A stretch of DNA of 64,000 nt, taken from the NCBI RefSeq assembly GCF_018860975.1, contig NZ_JAHKQI010000003.1, positions 1-64,000 on the forward strand, read 5' to 3'. Shown one piece after another: positions 24,280-33,253 of this stretch (its first letter is position 1; every line of letters begins with the position of its first letter). The stretch is from Lentibacter algarum (GTDB lineage: Bacteria > Pseudomonadota > Alphaproteobacteria > Rhodobacterales > Rhodobacteraceae). Both the position numbers and the translations under genes were made by a program. The notes under the pieces were generated by a model, which did not search any database, was not told the origin of the DNA, and saw nothing but the letters and a program-made list of their open reading frames with translations.

Positions 24280-24959
24280 CAACCCCGCCTCTCGGAAATC
24301 TCTTCCCAAGCACGGTTGATGGCAATCATCCGTTTTTCTGCCATCTTTATGGCCTCTTGCGGAAGGCCGCGCGCAATCATCTGGTCGGGGTGGCTTTCAC
24401 GGACAATCGCACGCCACACCTGCTTGATTTCTTCAATCGGCGTCGAGGGTTCAACGCCCAAAACCGAGTAAGGGTCCGCCTCCGCCTCGGGCACAAAACG
24501 AGACCTGATCTGGCGAAACGCGTGCTCGCTAAGCCCGAAAATTTCGGCGATTTCATGCAGGAACGCGTCTTCATTGGGGTGATACATGCCGTCAGCCACA
24601 GCGATGTGAAACAGCCCTTCAAGCAAGTCATGCAAGGCCTCGTGCCCCGCGCCGAACATGTCTCGCACACGGGTTGCATAGGCCTCAAAGCCCGTCGCAT
24701 CCTGCCGCGCTAGGTTGAACACTTTGGCCGCGCCTGCCTCGTCTGCTTGGGCAATCTGGAACACTTCCTTAAAGGCCGTCACTTCATCGCGAGTCACATG
24801 CCCGTCGGCCTTTGCCATTTTGGCACCAAGCGCGATCACGGCGATCGTAAACCCGACCGAACGCTCCGGAGGAGTGCGCAACTGTGCAAACACATCAGAC
24901 AAGGGTGCGCCTTGAGCGAGCGCGGCCACAGCGGCACTTATGCGGGTCCAAATTGACAT
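24279..24959 (-). CDS. DjlA-like TerB/J-domain co-chaperone
   Basis: A 226-residue protein with an N-terminal TerB-like domain (AVIALGAKMAKADGHVTRDEV, about 40-150) and a C-terminal J domain (DPYSVLGVEPSTPIEEIKQVWRAIVRESHPDQ) whose HPD motif is intact. J domains stimulate the ATPase of DnaK. Unlike E. coli DjlA, no strong N-terminal membrane anchor is obvious, though the first 20 residues are weakly hydrophobic. It precedes the EEP hydrolase with a one-base overlap. Confidence 0.87.
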   Translation of the reverse strand: MSIWTRISAAVAALAQGAPLSDVFAQLRTPPERSVGFTIAVIALGAKMAKADGHVTRDEVTAFKEVFQIAQADEAGAAKVFNLARQDATGFEAYATRVRDMFGAGHEALHDLLEGLFHIAVADGMYHPNEDAFLHEIAEIFGLSEHAFRQIRSRFVPEAEADPYSVLGVEPSTPIEEIKQVWRAIVRESHPDQMIARGLPQEAIKMAEKRMIAINRAWEEISERRG

Positions 24960-25003
24960 GTTCGCCAGCTTAGCCTGCCTGTCTGCAAGTGTCAGCGGCG
25001 ATA

Positions 25004-25483
25004 TCAGAGAAATTTCTGATAAAGATGCAAATCAAGCCATTGATCATTTTTGCGCCCGACTTCAGGCAAGGTTGCGAGCCGCTCAAATCCACATTTTTCG
25101 TGAAACGCGGCCCCTTCGGGGTTGGCACTGCTAACCCCGCCATAAAGCGTATGCGCACCTTCCGCCGAAGCGGCTGCTTCCAGTTGTTCAAGCAGTTTCC
25201 TGCCCAGACCCTTGCCGCGCGCTTCCGGCGCCAGATGCACGGAAAATTCCATAGCACGCGCGTAGCCCGGCCCGCCGCGAAACTGAAAATAACAAGCAAA
25301 ACCAACAACCTGCCCATCAACCTCCGCAACATGCCAGCGGTTTGGTTCTCCCGCAATCTGCTTTGCTAGCGCGGTCGCCTCTTTTTCAACGGTCGTAAAT
25401 GTCGCCAAAGTATCGCGGATCACCGCGTTCCAGATCGTTGCAATCGCTGCTGCGTCTTGTGGCTGCGCTGAACGCAGCGTCAT
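25004..25483 (-). CDS. GNAT-family N-acetyltransferase
   Basis: A 159-residue acetyltransferase of the phosphinothricin-acetyltransferase (PAT-like) group. It begins with MTLRSAQPQDAAAIATIWNAVIRDTLATF. The acetyl-CoA loop is APEARGKGLGRKLLEQLE, with the Q/RxxGxG/A pattern, and CGFERLATLPEVGRKNDQWLDLHLYQK closes the fold as in PAT enzymes. Such proteins acetylate small amines; the substrate is not given by sequence. It overlaps the VOC gene upstream by ATGA and is probably cotranscribed with it. Confidence 0.87.
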   Translation of the reverse strand: MTLRSAQPQDAAAIATIWNAVIRDTLATFTTVEKEATALAKQIAGEPNRWHVAEVDGQVVGFACYFQFRGGPGYARAMEFSVHLAPEARGKGLGRKLLEQLEAAASAEGAHTLYGGVSSANPEGAAFHEKCGFERLATLPEVGRKNDQWLDLHLYQKFL

Positions 25484-26097
25484 AGCGTCACCAAGCTGCC
25501 GTCTGGGCGGCGCAGGGTTGCGCTCAGGTGCGGCCGCTCCTGGGCACTCAGATGAACACGATCGTCTGTGAGCAAGTCGGCCAAGATGCTGCGCAGCTTC
25601 CCGGCCTCAGGATGCTGAAGTTCGAGCCGCTCCAAAACGATCCCGCTTGTCTTCAAACGCGTTGCCGGATGCGGGGTTGTGCCCCAATCAATGATGCCCG
25701 GGAAGCACTGATCGAATGGCAAAACACCGGTTTGGGCTTCAGCCATCTTCCAGTGCAAGTCACCACGGGACAGCTCTGCAATGCCAGAAAACCCTTCGGG
25801 CAAGCGCGGTAACGCACCGCTGAGGTTTTGCGTGCTGCACACCCATGTCAGCAACCGCGGCCCGCTTTCAAAGCCATCGAGGCCAAACCACCGAGGCAGA
25901 TGCTCCGCCTCTGCATCAGGATCAACGGCGATCACCTCAAGGTAGGCGCCGTTTTCAAGCCCGAGCAGTGCATTATGTGTGCCATAGCGGGCATGGTTGC
26001 CGCCGCCTTCCAACGGCACGCCAAGACGCTCTTGCGCCCATGCAACACCGTCTTCCAAGCGCTCGGCACCAATCACCAGATGGTCAAACGTCAACAC
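25480..26097 (-). CDS. VOC-superfamily (glyoxalase_3-like) protein
   Basis: A 205-residue protein with the start MLTFDHLVIGAERLEDGVAWAQERLG, the usual first beta-alpha-beta of glyoxalase/dioxygenase-fold proteins. NALLGLENGAYLEVIAVDP supplies the Glu-bearing strand. It is larger than methylmalonyl-CoA epimerase (about 140 residues) and lacks that enzyme's pattern, so it should not be taken as the epimerase despite lying 4 bp downstream of the mutase gene. It is likely cotranscribed with the mutase and with the GNAT gene. Confidence 0.8.
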   Translation of the reverse strand: MLTFDHLVIGAERLEDGVAWAQERLGVPLEGGGNHARYGTHNALLGLENGAYLEVIAVDPDAEAEHLPRWFGLDGFESGPRLLTWVCSTQNLSGALPRLPEGFSGIAELSRGDLHWKMAEAQTGVLPFDQCFPGIIDWGTTPHPATRLKTSGIVLERLELQHPEAGKLRSILADLLTDDRVHLSAQERPHLSATLRRPDGSLVTL

Positions 26098-26101
26098 CTG
26101 T

Positions 26102-28228
26102 TCAGGCCCGCGCGGCGCGAATGAGCTTCAAAATATCCTGAGCCGCTTCAGGGATATTGGTGCCTGGCCCAAAGATCGCTTTCACGCCGGCGCTTTGCAA
26201 AAACTCATAGTCTTGCTGCGGAATAACCCCGCCGCAGATAACGATAATGTCGCCGGCGCCCTTTGCTTTCAGCTCGTCAATAAGCAGTGGCGCAAGGGTC
26301 TTGTGCCCTGCCGCCTGCGACGAAATACCAACAACATGCACATCGTTGTCGATCGCGTCTTGCGCCGCCTCATCAGGCGTCTGAAACAGCGGGCCGACGT
26401 CTACGTCAAAGCCGATATCCGCAAAGGCCGTCGCGATAACCTTAGCACCGCGGTCATGCCCGTCTTGGCCCATCTTGACCACAAGCAAACGCGGGCGGCG
26501 GCCTTCTTCTTCGGCAAACGTCTCGATGCTTTTCTGTATCGCGGCAAAGCCTTCGTCGCCCTCGTAGGCCGCGCCATAGACACCGGCAAGCGTCTTCACT
26601 TCGGCTCTGTGACGGCCAAACTCTTCTTCCATAGCCATGCTGATTTCTCCAACAGTTGCACGTGCACGCGCGGCTTCCACCGCGGCGGCCAAAAGGTTGC
26701 CTCCCTCTTTGGTGCGGCGGGTAAGCTCGGCCAAAGCAGCGTTGCAAGCCGCGTCGTCGCGGCTGGCGCGTATGCCTTCAAGCCGCTTTACCTGGTTGTC
26801 GCGCACAGCGACGTTATCAACATCCAGAATGTCGATAGGCTCTTCTTTGTCGAGCCGGTACTTGTTGACACCAACGATCACCTCGTCGCCTTTGTCGATC
26901 ATGGCTTGCCGCCGCGCCGCACTTTCTTCGATGCGCAGCTTGGGCATGCCGGAAGCCACAGCCTTGGTCATGCCGCCCATTTCCTCGACTTCTTCCATCA
27001 AAGCCCAGGCCTTGTCAGCGAGCTCTTTGGTAAGGCTTTCAACGTAGTAAGAGCCAGCCAGCGGGTCGACAACATTGGTCACTCCGGTCTCTTCCTGCAA
27101 TATAAGCTGCGTATTGCGGGCAATGCGGGCGCTAAACTCTGTTGGCAACGCAATCGCCTCGTCCAGCGCGTTGGTGTGCAGACTTTGCGTGCCGCCAAGT
27201 GCCGCTGCCATCGCCTCATATGCGGTGCGGATTACGTTGTTATACGGGTCTTGTTCCTGCAGGCTCACACCCGATGTCTGACAGTGGGTGCGCAGCATTT
27301 TGGAGCGCTCCGATTTGGCTTCAAACTCGGTCATCACGCGGTGCCAAAGCAGGCGCGCAGCCCGCAGTTTCGCCGCTTCCATGAAGAAATTCATGCCAAT
27401 CGCAAAGAAAAAGCTGAGCCGACCAGCGAAGGTGTCAACATCCATGCCCGCCTCAATCGCTGCGCGCACATACTCACGCCCGTCAGCCAGCGTATAGGCC
27501 AGCTCTTGCACGAGGTTCGCACCGGCCTCTTGCATGTGATAGCCCGAGATCGAGATCGAGTTGAACTTGGGCATCTCGTCAGAAGTATACTGAATGATAT
27601 CCGAGATGATTTTCATGCTTGGCGCAGGTGGGTATATGTAGGTGTTGCGCACCATGAACTCTTTAAGAATGTCGTTCTGGATGGTGCCTGCGAGCAGTGC
27701 TTTGTCGTGGCCCTGCTCTTCTCCCGTAACAATGAAATTTGCCAAGATCGGGATGACAGCTCCGTTCATTGTCATCGAAACCGAGACTTTGTCGAGCGGA
27801 ATGCCGTCAAACAAGATCTTCATATCCTCGACAGAGTCGATGGCAACACCTGCTTTGCCGACGTCGCCTGCCACGCGCGGGTGGTCACTGTCATATCCGC
27901 GGTGCGTAGCCAAGTCGAAGGCAACAGAAACACCCTGCTGTCCGGCAGCAAGGGCTTTGCGGTAAAAGGCGTTGCTTTCTTCGGCGGTAGAAAAGCCGGC
28001 ATACTGGCGGATCGTCCAAGGGCGGCCAGCATACATCGTGGCCTTTACACCGCGTGTAAACGGCCCCGTTCCAGGCACATTCCCGAGGTGCTCTGCGCCC
28101 TCGATATCATCGGCAAAATAAACAGGCTTCACCTCGATATCTTCAAGGGTTTTCCATGTCAGGTCTTCAACCGGTCGGCCTCGCAGCTCTTTTTCAGCTT
28201 GCGCGGTCCAGTCCTCTCGCTTGGTCAT
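26102..28228 (-). CDS. scpA: Methylmalonyl-CoA mutase (adenosylcobalamin-dependent)
   Basis: A 708-residue single-chain mutase that converts (R)-methylmalonyl-CoA to succinyl-CoA, the last step of propionyl-CoA assimilation. The catalytic barrel has [24 protein letters not shown] near residue 55 and [13 protein letters not shown]-type sequence later. The cobalamin domain shows DGHDRGAKV with cobalt-coordinating His591, then [14 protein letters not shown] and VICGGVIP. The length matches family enzymes. The ATG has AGAGGA 7 nt upstream and lies inside the end of the preceding gene. It needs B12, which links it to the btu locus. Confidence 0.96.
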   Translation of the reverse strand: MTKREDWTAQAEKELRGRPVEDLTWKTLEDIEVKPVYFADDIEGAEHLGNVPGTGPFTRGVKATMYAGRPWTIRQYAGFSTAEESNAFYRKALAAGQQGVSVAFDLATHRGYDSDHPRVAGDVGKAGVAIDSVEDMKILFDGIPLDKVSVSMTMNGAVIPILANFIVTGEEQGHDKALLAGTIQNDILKEFMVRNTYIYPPAPSMKIISDIIQYTSDEMPKFNSISISGYHMQEAGANLVQELAYTLADGREYVRAAIEAGMDVDTFAGRLSFFFAIGMNFFMEAAKLRAARLLWHRVMTEFEAKSERSKMLRTHCQTSGVSLQEQDPYNNVIRTAYEAMAAALGGTQSLHTNALDEAIALPTEFSARIARNTQLILQEETGVTNVVDPLAGSYYVESLTKELADKAWALMEEVEEMGGMTKAVASGMPKLRIEESAARRQAMIDKGDEVIVGVNKYRLDKEEPIDILDVDNVAVRDNQVKRLEGIRASRDDAACNAALAELTRRTKEGGNLLAAAVEAARARATVGEISMAMEEEFGRHRAEVKTLAGVYGAAYEGDEGFAAIQKSIETFAEEEGRRPRLLVVKMGQDGHDRGAKVIATAFADIGFDVDVGPLFQTPDEAAQDAIDNDVHVVGISSQAAGHKTLAPLLIDELKAKGAGDIIVICGGVIPQQDYEFLQSAGVKAIFGPGTNIPEAAQDILKLIRAARA

Positions 28229-28841
28229 AGTGGTGTCCTCTGTTTAGAGCCAGCGGCAGACTTAGGCCTGCTTCTTCTGGCGATATGTGGTCAATATACG
28301 TGGCAACACCTCCCGCGCCGCCTTTCGCCCAGAACATGTCATCGGCGAATAGTTCTTTCAGTTCGGATCGAGCATCAGCATTGAAAGGCTGGTAGCGCCC
28401 GGAGCCCTGCGGCAAGTTGCAAGCCGCCTCGCCACGCCGCGTTAGAATTTGGCGGAGTTCTTCAAGGTCAGGCGCTTCATTCAGCTTCAGGCCGTCAGAG
28501 GCCTCAACAAGCTTGGGGCAGCCGACAACCTGCGCCAGGCGTAGACCAGGCCGGTTTGCGTATCCGGCAAAATCATGCATCTCAATGCTCGCTCCGGCAA
28601 AGCTGTCAGCGACATCCTGCGTAACATCGCGCCAGTTGCGCCGCGCCTGATCAAGGATAATCTCGGGCACGGGCACATTCGCGCGGCTAAACAGCCCATC
28701 AAACATGCCGCTTTTGCGTGTGCGGCGCGGCCCCCAAAAACCGATGCCATGCACTGCCAACTCTCGACGGTGGCTGCGCATGTAATTCTGGAACGTAGTT
28801 GTGGCTGTCCTTTGAGCACCCAAATGCAGAACTATTCTCAT
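28194..28841 (-). CDS. Sulfotransferase-like protein with apparent internal deletion
   Basis: A 215-residue protein. The N-terminus [22 protein letters not shown] carries a PAPS-type phosphate-binding loop, and [20 protein letters not shown] is typical of roseobacter sulfotransferase-like proteins usually found next to the mutase gene. From memory these are about 280 residues. Here the sequence jumps from [11 protein letters not shown] straight to [14 protein letters not shown], so about 70 residues that should contain the second nucleotide-binding motif seem to be missing without a frameshift. It may be inactive. The end overlaps the mutase start by 35 nt. The frame is open far upstream (to 30056), but that part has no protein-like content. 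Confidence 0.65.
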   Translation of the reverse strand: MRIVLHLGAQRTATTTFQNYMRSHRRELAVHGIGFWGPRRTRKSGMFDGLFSRANVPVPEIILDQARRNWRDVTQDVADSFAGASIEMHDFAGYANRPGLRLAQVVGCPKLVEASDGLKLNEAPDLEELRQILTRRGEAACNLPQGSGRYQPFNADARSELKELFADDMFWAKGGAGGVATYIDHISPEEAGLSLPLALNRGHHYDQARGLDRAS

Positions 28842-29016
28842 CTCGCCAAACCTTATCCCATACTTCGCAGGCCAAACAGAGAGCAGCAGCGAACGAAAGA
28901 CAGGATGCCCAAATTTAGCTAACGAATGACTTAACAACGCAGAGAAAGCTCCACACCAGATAAAGTCGCTCGCAATGCCTGCCTTTACACCTATATGATA
29001 GGGTGTAGGAGAGCTC

Positions 29017-29454
29017 ATGAAACAGATCTTAGTATATGTAATTGCAGTGTTTTTAACGGGGTCAGCAATAGCTGAAATCGTTCCGGACTCTGATCGCTCC
29101 GAAGTCTTCGTTGACAGCGATACGGTGGATCTGAGTAAACTCTTATGGAAAAACAGGGTCTTGATTGTCTTTGCCGACAGCGAGAACGACCCGCGGTTTG
29201 TCGAGCAAATGCGCCTGTTATCAGAACGACCCAACGAACTTTTCCTGCGTGATATTGTGGTTCTCTCCGACACCAGCCCCTCTGCCGAAACCGCCCTACG
29301 CGACAAGTTCCATCCGCGCGGCTTTATGCTCGTGCTCATCGGCAAGGACGGGCAGATGTATCTGCGCAAGCCGCTGCCTTGGGACATACGCGAAATCACC
29401 CGCTCTGTTGACAAATTGCCGCTGCGCCAGCAGGAAATGCGCGACAGACGCTGA
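29017..29454 (+). CDS. Exported DUF4174 protein
   Basis: A 145-residue protein with a signal peptide (MKQILVYVIAVFLTGSAIA). The mature part fits DUF4174: LLWKNRVLIVFADSENDPRFVEQMRLL, RDIVVLSDTSP and LVLIGKDGQMYLRKPLPWDIREITRSVDKLPLRQQEMR. The fold is thioredoxin-like but has no CxxC, so redox chemistry is unlikely. Its function in the periplasm is unknown. It is the only plus-strand gene between 22.9 and 35.7 kb and is convergent with the lipoprotein gene, which ends 4 bp away. Confidence 0.85.
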   Translation: MKQILVYVIAVFLTGSAIAEIVPDSDRSEVFVDSDTVDLSKLLWKNRVLIVFADSENDPRFVEQMRLLSERPNELFLRDIVVLSDTSPSAETALRDKFHPRGFMLVLIGKDGQMYLRKPLPWDIREITRSVDKLPLRQQEMRDRR

Positions 29455-29458
29455 GCGC

Positions 29459-29965
29459 TTACACGTTGCTGCGCAGGTAAAACGCCAGTTTTTCGGGCAC
29501 ATAAACCAGAAGCAAAGCATTGTCTTTTGGCAGATAAACCAACTGCGTCTCCGGCGACATCAGCACCCGAAAATACCCGCGCGACACTTGATCGGGCATG
29601 CAGTTTTGCGCCGGCCCAACAGCCGCCGAAATCAGCCCCAACCCGCTGGGCAGATTGTGTGACATCAACCTTTCGCTGATCTCGTTGGGGCTCACCTCGG
29701 GCATATAAAAATGCACCGGTTGCCCCTGCTCTATCATTCTCAGCGCCGCCTTCACTGTGCCTGCAGCCGCAAACTTGTTGCGAAACTCGGCCAGCGCCAA
29801 GGTAAACACCGCCGCGGTGCATGTGCTGCTTGAGGCGAAATGCACTGTATCGAGCAGATACACCTGCCGGATGAGGCGTTGTCGCAACGCCTCCTCGCTG
29901 TCGAGTTTGCATCCTGTCAGTGCCAAAAGCGCCAACAAAGACAGCATCATAGGTGTTCGCAGCAT
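29459..29965 (-). CDS. Lipoprotein of unknown function
   Basis: A 168-residue lipoprotein. The start MLRTPMMLSLLALLALTGC gives a lipobox LTGC with the lipidated Cys at residue 19. The mature part has two more Cys (SSTCTAAV and AQNCMPDQV) that may pair. It shows no motif I recognise. The frame is open upstream to 30052, but the signal sequence and a GAGGGG run upstream of 29965 fix the start. It lies 96 bp downstream of pccA on the same strand and may share its transcript. Similar genes sit beside propionyl-CoA carboxylase genes in related genomes, as far as I recall. Confidence 0.75.
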   Translation of the reverse strand: MLRTPMMLSLLALLALTGCKLDSEEALRQRLIRQVYLLDTVHFASSSTCTAAVFTLALAEFRNKFAAAGTVKAALRMIEQGQPVHFYMPEVSPNEISERLMSHNLPSGLGLISAAVGPAQNCMPDQVSRGYFRVLMSPETQLVYLPKDNALLLVYVPEKLAFYLRSNV

Positions 29966-30061
29966 CCAACCGCCCCTCAGATATAGGCCAAGCCTGATCT
30001 GACGTAGCAGAAAAACCTTTCCGCTTTCTTGCTGTGGATGCTGCGGGGTCAATCATGGGCG

Positions 30062-32104
30062 CTATTCGAACTCGATGATCACATCGTCAACCGCAAGGCT
30101 GTCGCCCGCTGCGGCGTTGATCTTGCTGACAATGCCTTTCTTCTCGGCGCGCAGGATGTTTTCCATCTTCATCGCTTCAATTGTGCAAAGCGCTTGGCCG
30201 TCCTGCACTTCCTCGCCGACTTCGACGCTAATGTTCACAACAAGGCCCGGCATCGGACACAAGAGCAGCTTTGAAGTGTCCGGCGGCAGCTTCTCTGGCA
30301 TCAACCTCGCAAGCTCTGCCTGACGCGGGCTGCGCACGTGCACTTTCAGGTCGGCCCCGCGAGAGCGAATGCGAAAGCCCCCCGAAATCTTGCCGACCTT
30401 CAACACAAGGTTGCCGTCATCCAGATCAAGCTTTGCGAGCTGGTCGCCGGGTGTCCAATCAGACGCGACGCGCACTTTCCCCTTGGCAAAATGCACGGTG
30501 GAGCCCATCGGGTCAGCTTCGATCCGCACCGGATAATCCTGCCCTTGCAAGCTGACGACCCAGTCTTTGCCAACACGGCGTTCGTGGTTGTCCATACGGC
30601 CTGACACGCGGGTGCGGCGGATCTCGGCGACACGGTGCATCGCCGCACAACTGGCGGCAATCTTGCGCAGCTCGGGTTCGGCAAGCTCGACGCCCTCAAA
30701 GCCCTCAGGATACTGCTCTTCAATAAAGGCCGTCGTCATCTCGCCCTTGGTGAATATCTCGTGGTCCATCACCGCACTGAGGAACGGCAGGTTGTGACCA
30801 ATGCCTTCAAGCTCAAACCCGTCGAGCGCGTCGCGCATATGGGCAATCGCTTCACTGCGGCTCGGAGCCCAAGTGCAGAGCTTGGCGATCATCGGGTCAT
30901 AAAACATGCTGATCTCACCGCCCTCAAACACGCCGGTATCATTGCGCACCGCGAAGTCTCCTACAGGGGCATCACCCTGCCATTTGTCATTGGCAACAAG
31001 TGGGCCTGCGGCAAGCTCGGCGGGCGGGCGATAGCGTGTCAGACGCCCGATTGACGGCAAGAAACCTCTGTAAGGATCTTCCGCATAAAGGCGGTTCTCT
31101 ATCGCCCAGCCCGTCAGCGTCACGTCTTTTTGGCTCATCGCCAGTTTCTCGCCATAAGCCACGCGGATCATCTGCTCGACAAGATCAACGCCGGTGATCA
31201 GCTCGGTGACAGGGTGTTCAACCTGCAAGCGCGTGTTCATCTCAAGGAAATAGAAGTTGCGCTCACCATCAACGATAAACTCAACCGTGCCAGCGCTGGC
31301 ATAGTCAACAGCCTTCGCCAAAGCAACAGACTGCTCGCCCATAGCCTTACGTGTAGCCTCATCAAGAAACGGCGATGGCGCTTCTTCAACAACCTTTTGC
31401 TGGCGGCGCTGGATAGAGCATTCGCGCTCGCCAAGGTATATCCCGTTGCCATGACTGTCACACAGCACCTGAATTTCGATGTGGCGGGGCTGGGTGATAA
31501 ACTTTTCAATGAAAATCCGGTCATCCCCAAAGGAGTTCGCGGCTTCGTTCTTCGAGCTCTGAAAGCCCTCGCGCGCTTCGTCGTCGTTCCAGGCAATGCG
31601 CATGCCCTTGCCGCCGCCGCCTGCCGAAGCCTTGATCATCACCGGATACCCAACCTGATTGGATATTTTGACAGCTTCCTCGGCGTCCTCGATCAGGCCC
31701 ATATAGCCCGGAACGGTGCTGACATCGGCATCTTGAGCGATCTTCTTGGAAGTAATCTTGTCGCCCATCTTCTCGATCGCACCCACAGGTGGGCCGATAA
31801 AGGCAACGCCAGCAGCCTCAAGCGCTTCAGCAAACTTGGCGTTCTCCGAAAGGAAGCCATACCCCGGATGAACCGCCTCGGCGCCGGTGTCTTTGATCGC
31901 CTTCATCACGTTTTCTATGACGATATATGACTGGTTTGCAGGCGGCGGCCCGATGTGCACGGCCTCGTCAGCCATCTTGACATGCAGCGCGTTGCGGTCA
32001 GCATCTGAGTAAATCGCAACGGTCTTGATGCCCATTTTTCGCGCAGTTTTGATAACCCGACAAGCGATCTCACCGCGGTTGGCAATCAGGATTTTCTTAA
32101 ACAT
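30062..32104 (-). CDS. pccA: Propionyl-CoA carboxylase, biotin-carrying alpha subunit
   Basis: A 680-residue subunit joining biotin carboxylase, a BT linker and biotin carboxyl carrier domains. The N-terminus is MFKKILIANRGEIACRVIKTARKMGI. The ATP-grasp region has KASAGGGGKGMRIAW and EMNTRLQVEHPVTELITG. The C-terminal biotin site is EAMKMEN with Lys near 646. With PccB it carboxylates propionyl-CoA to methylmalonyl-CoA, the substrate route of the mutase. The ATG has AAAGGGA upstream. An intrinsic terminator of the preceding small gene lies only about 55 bp before the start, so pccA may have its own promoter in that short gap or depend on read-through. Confidence 0.96.
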   Translation of the reverse strand: MFKKILIANRGEIACRVIKTARKMGIKTVAIYSDADRNALHVKMADEAVHIGPPPANQSYIVIENVMKAIKDTGAEAVHPGYGFLSENAKFAEALEAAGVAFIGPPVGAIEKMGDKITSKKIAQDADVSTVPGYMGLIEDAEEAVKISNQVGYPVMIKASAGGGGKGMRIAWNDDEAREGFQSSKNEAANSFGDDRIFIEKFITQPRHIEIQVLCDSHGNGIYLGERECSIQRRQQKVVEEAPSPFLDEATRKAMGEQSVALAKAVDYASAGTVEFIVDGERNFYFLEMNTRLQVEHPVTELITGVDLVEQMIRVAYGEKLAMSQKDVTLTGWAIENRLYAEDPYRGFLPSIGRLTRYRPPAELAAGPLVANDKWQGDAPVGDFAVRNDTGVFEGGEISMFYDPMIAKLCTWAPSRSEAIAHMRDALDGFELEGIGHNLPFLSAVMDHEIFTKGEMTTAFIEEQYPEGFEGVELAEPELRKIAASCAAMHRVAEIRRTRVSGRMDNHERRVGKDWVVSLQGQDYPVRIEADPMGSTVHFAKGKVRVASDWTPGDQLAKLDLDDGNLVLKVGKISGGFRIRSRGADLKVHVRSPRQAELARLMPEKLPPDTSKLLLCPMPGLVVNISVEVGEEVQDGQALCTIEAMKMENILRAEKKGIVSKINAAAGDSLAVDDVIIEFE

Positions 32105-32158
32105 AGCATGTCCCTTTCGTTTTGGCCTTCGCGGGTGTTACCCGTTGCCAATGAAGCA

Positions 32159-32203
32159 AAGAAAAAGCCACGCCGCAGCTGTGAAGCTGTGACGTGGCTT
32201 TGG
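32159..32203 (-). terminator. Intrinsic terminator after small lipoprotein gene
   Basis: On the minus strand AAAGCCACG pairs with CGTGGCTTT (32195-32203 with 32164-32172), with an inner CAGCT/AGCTG stem, followed by TTTTTCTTT. It lies between the 68-residue lipoprotein gene and pccA. Confidence 0.8.
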
Positions 32204-32238
32204 TGTTTTTGGTGGCCCCTTGCGAGACCTGCGTCAGC

Positions 32239-32445
32239 CTAGCAGCGTGACGGGAATTTCTGACAGTATGCGACGTTGGAAACCGCACCGACAAGCGCTC
32301 CGGTGAGCAAGTCACCTTTGGTGACATGTGATACTGCGACACCCGCACCGCCGCCGATAACGGCTTGCTCAGTAAGCGTATCGCCGCAACCGGCGAGCAT
32401 AGCCGCCGTGCTGAGCGCGACAGCCCATTTTGTGATCTTTTGCAT
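32239..32445 (-). CDS. Small glycine-zipper lipoprotein
   Basis: A 68-residue lipoprotein. The start MQKITKWAVALSTAAMLAGC gives lipobox LAGC with lipid Cys at 20. The mature part has VIGGGAGVAVSHVTKGDLLTGALVGAVSNVAYC, a Gly/Ala/Val-rich zipper-like segment that probably packs in a membrane, plus a Cys pair near the C-terminus. Such proteins resemble entericidin or Rickettsia 17-kDa-type lipoproteins in miniature; function is unknown. An ATG 21 bases upstream is possible but would displace the signal. It is flanked on both sides by intrinsic terminators, so it forms its own transcription unit. Confidence 0.75.
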   Translation of the reverse strand: MQKITKWAVALSTAAMLAGCGDTLTEQAVIGGGAGVAVSHVTKGDLLTGALVGAVSNVAYCQKFPSRC

Positions 32446-32776
32446 AACTCTTTGCCTCGTTTGCATATGTTTTTTGCCGACATGTTAGCCGACAGCTTGG
32501 CCGTCTGTGCGGCCTTCATACTGAGAGAGTTAAGCATGACGGGCCGCGTTGTCGAGTTACCCAGCCTATTTTGCTCGCCACCTGTGGCAAGAAAAAAGCA
32601 GGGGCGGCGACCTTGGGGGCAGCCGCCGCGCCCTGCAGGGGAAGGGTAACGGATGAGGCTTGCGCCTACCATCACCTCTAGACCCTTGCATGGGATCAGA
32701 AACCGCGAAAGCCCGTTGGGTGGGGTTGATCTGAAATGAGCTAAACTGCGCTCAATTAGGGGTTGTATCGGCAAAT
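32446..32776. other. Interval with terminator and lipoprotein-gene promoter region
   Basis: A 331-bp stretch without a convincing gene. It contains a strong intrinsic terminator for the upstream minus-strand gene (32592-32637) and, closer to 32446, the AT-richer region that must promote the small lipoprotein gene. A minus-strand open frame across it (32097-32780) has no protein-like composition. Confidence 0.6.
32586..32637 (-). terminator. Strong intrinsic terminator after the 125-residue gene
   Basis: Read on the minus strand, GCAGGGCGCGGCGGC pairs with GCCGCCCCTGC around a 13-nt loop, followed by TTTTTTCTTG. The stem is almost entirely G-C. It ends the transcript that comes from pccB through the small genes. 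Confidence 0.82.
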
Positions 32777-33154
32777 TCATGCTTGTCCGCCCTCATCATC
32801 ATCCCAATCATCCGTAAAAATATCGGGAAACGAGAGCTTTGCCGCCGCGACGTCGATCTGCAAAAGCGCATCATAGCTTGCTGGGTCGAACGGGTCTTCA
32901 GCAGGAATAATCTCACGGCCATACAACCAGGAAATGCGCCCGGCATCAAGATTGCCGCGCTCGAACGGATGCTCGCCAAAGTACTCCCACAGTGCTTTCA
33001 TGAAACCCGCGTCAGCGCGCTTGTCCGGCGGGCGGCGGTCACGAAACCGCTCGCGCACAGTGAGTGGCGTCACCCCTTTGGGGTTGGCGCGGCGAATGAC
33101 AAACTGAAAGTCGGTGCCCGTAAGGCGGCCCGGAAAACCTCGATGTTTAATCAT
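32777..33154 (-). CDS. Conserved hypothetical protein in the pcc region
   Basis: A 125-residue soluble protein that I recognise only as a type conserved in Rhodobacteraceae next to propionyl-CoA carboxylase genes. It starts MIKHRGFPGRLTGTDFQFVIRRANPKGVTPL, is rich in Arg in its first half, and ends in an acidic tail (FTDDWDDDEGG). The middle has LWEYFGEHPFERGNLDAGRISWLYGREIIP. No catalytic or metal-binding motif is clear. It lies between the 49-residue lipoprotein gene and a strong terminator. Confidence 0.75.
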   Translation of the reverse strand: MIKHRGFPGRLTGTDFQFVIRRANPKGVTPLTVRERFRDRRPPDKRADAGFMKALWEYFGEHPFERGNLDAGRISWLYGREIIPAEDPFDPASYDALLQIDVAAAKLSFPDIFTDDWDDDEGGQA

Positions 33155-33218
33155 ACGAAAGCCCCCCTCAGAGCACTCCGAGACGGCAGACAGGCTTGAA
33201 ATGTAAGGAAATGGTAGG

Positions 33219-33243
33219 GTGAAACGGGCCCAAAGGCCCGCTT
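33219..33243 (-). terminator. Short GC hairpin after the 49-residue lipoprotein gene
   Basis: On the minus strand CGGGCC-TTTG-GGCCCG is followed by TTTC. The stem is six G-C pairs. The T-tract is short, so termination may be partial. Confidence 0.55.
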
Positions 33244-33253
33244 CAAAAACTGG

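Noticed and set aside
25480-26097. VOC protein beside the mutase considered as methylmalonyl-CoA epimerase
   Set aside because: It is about 65 residues too long and lacks the epimerase pattern; it looks like the glyoxalase_3 group.
25997-28384. A 795-codon plus-strand open frame opposite the mutase gene
   Set aside because: It is the antisense of a highly biased GC-rich gene. The translation is rich in Arg, His and Cys without motifs, and the mutase on the other strand is unmistakable.
28842-30056. Upstream two-thirds of a 620-codon minus-strand frame joined to the sulfotransferase-like gene
   Set aside because: The upstream part overlaps the DUF4174 gene and an intergenic region and has no protein-like composition. 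A good family start is at 28841.
32097-32780. A 227-codon minus-strand frame across the lipoprotein gene and two terminators
   Set aside because: It runs through two intrinsic terminators and the lipoprotein gene in another frame.
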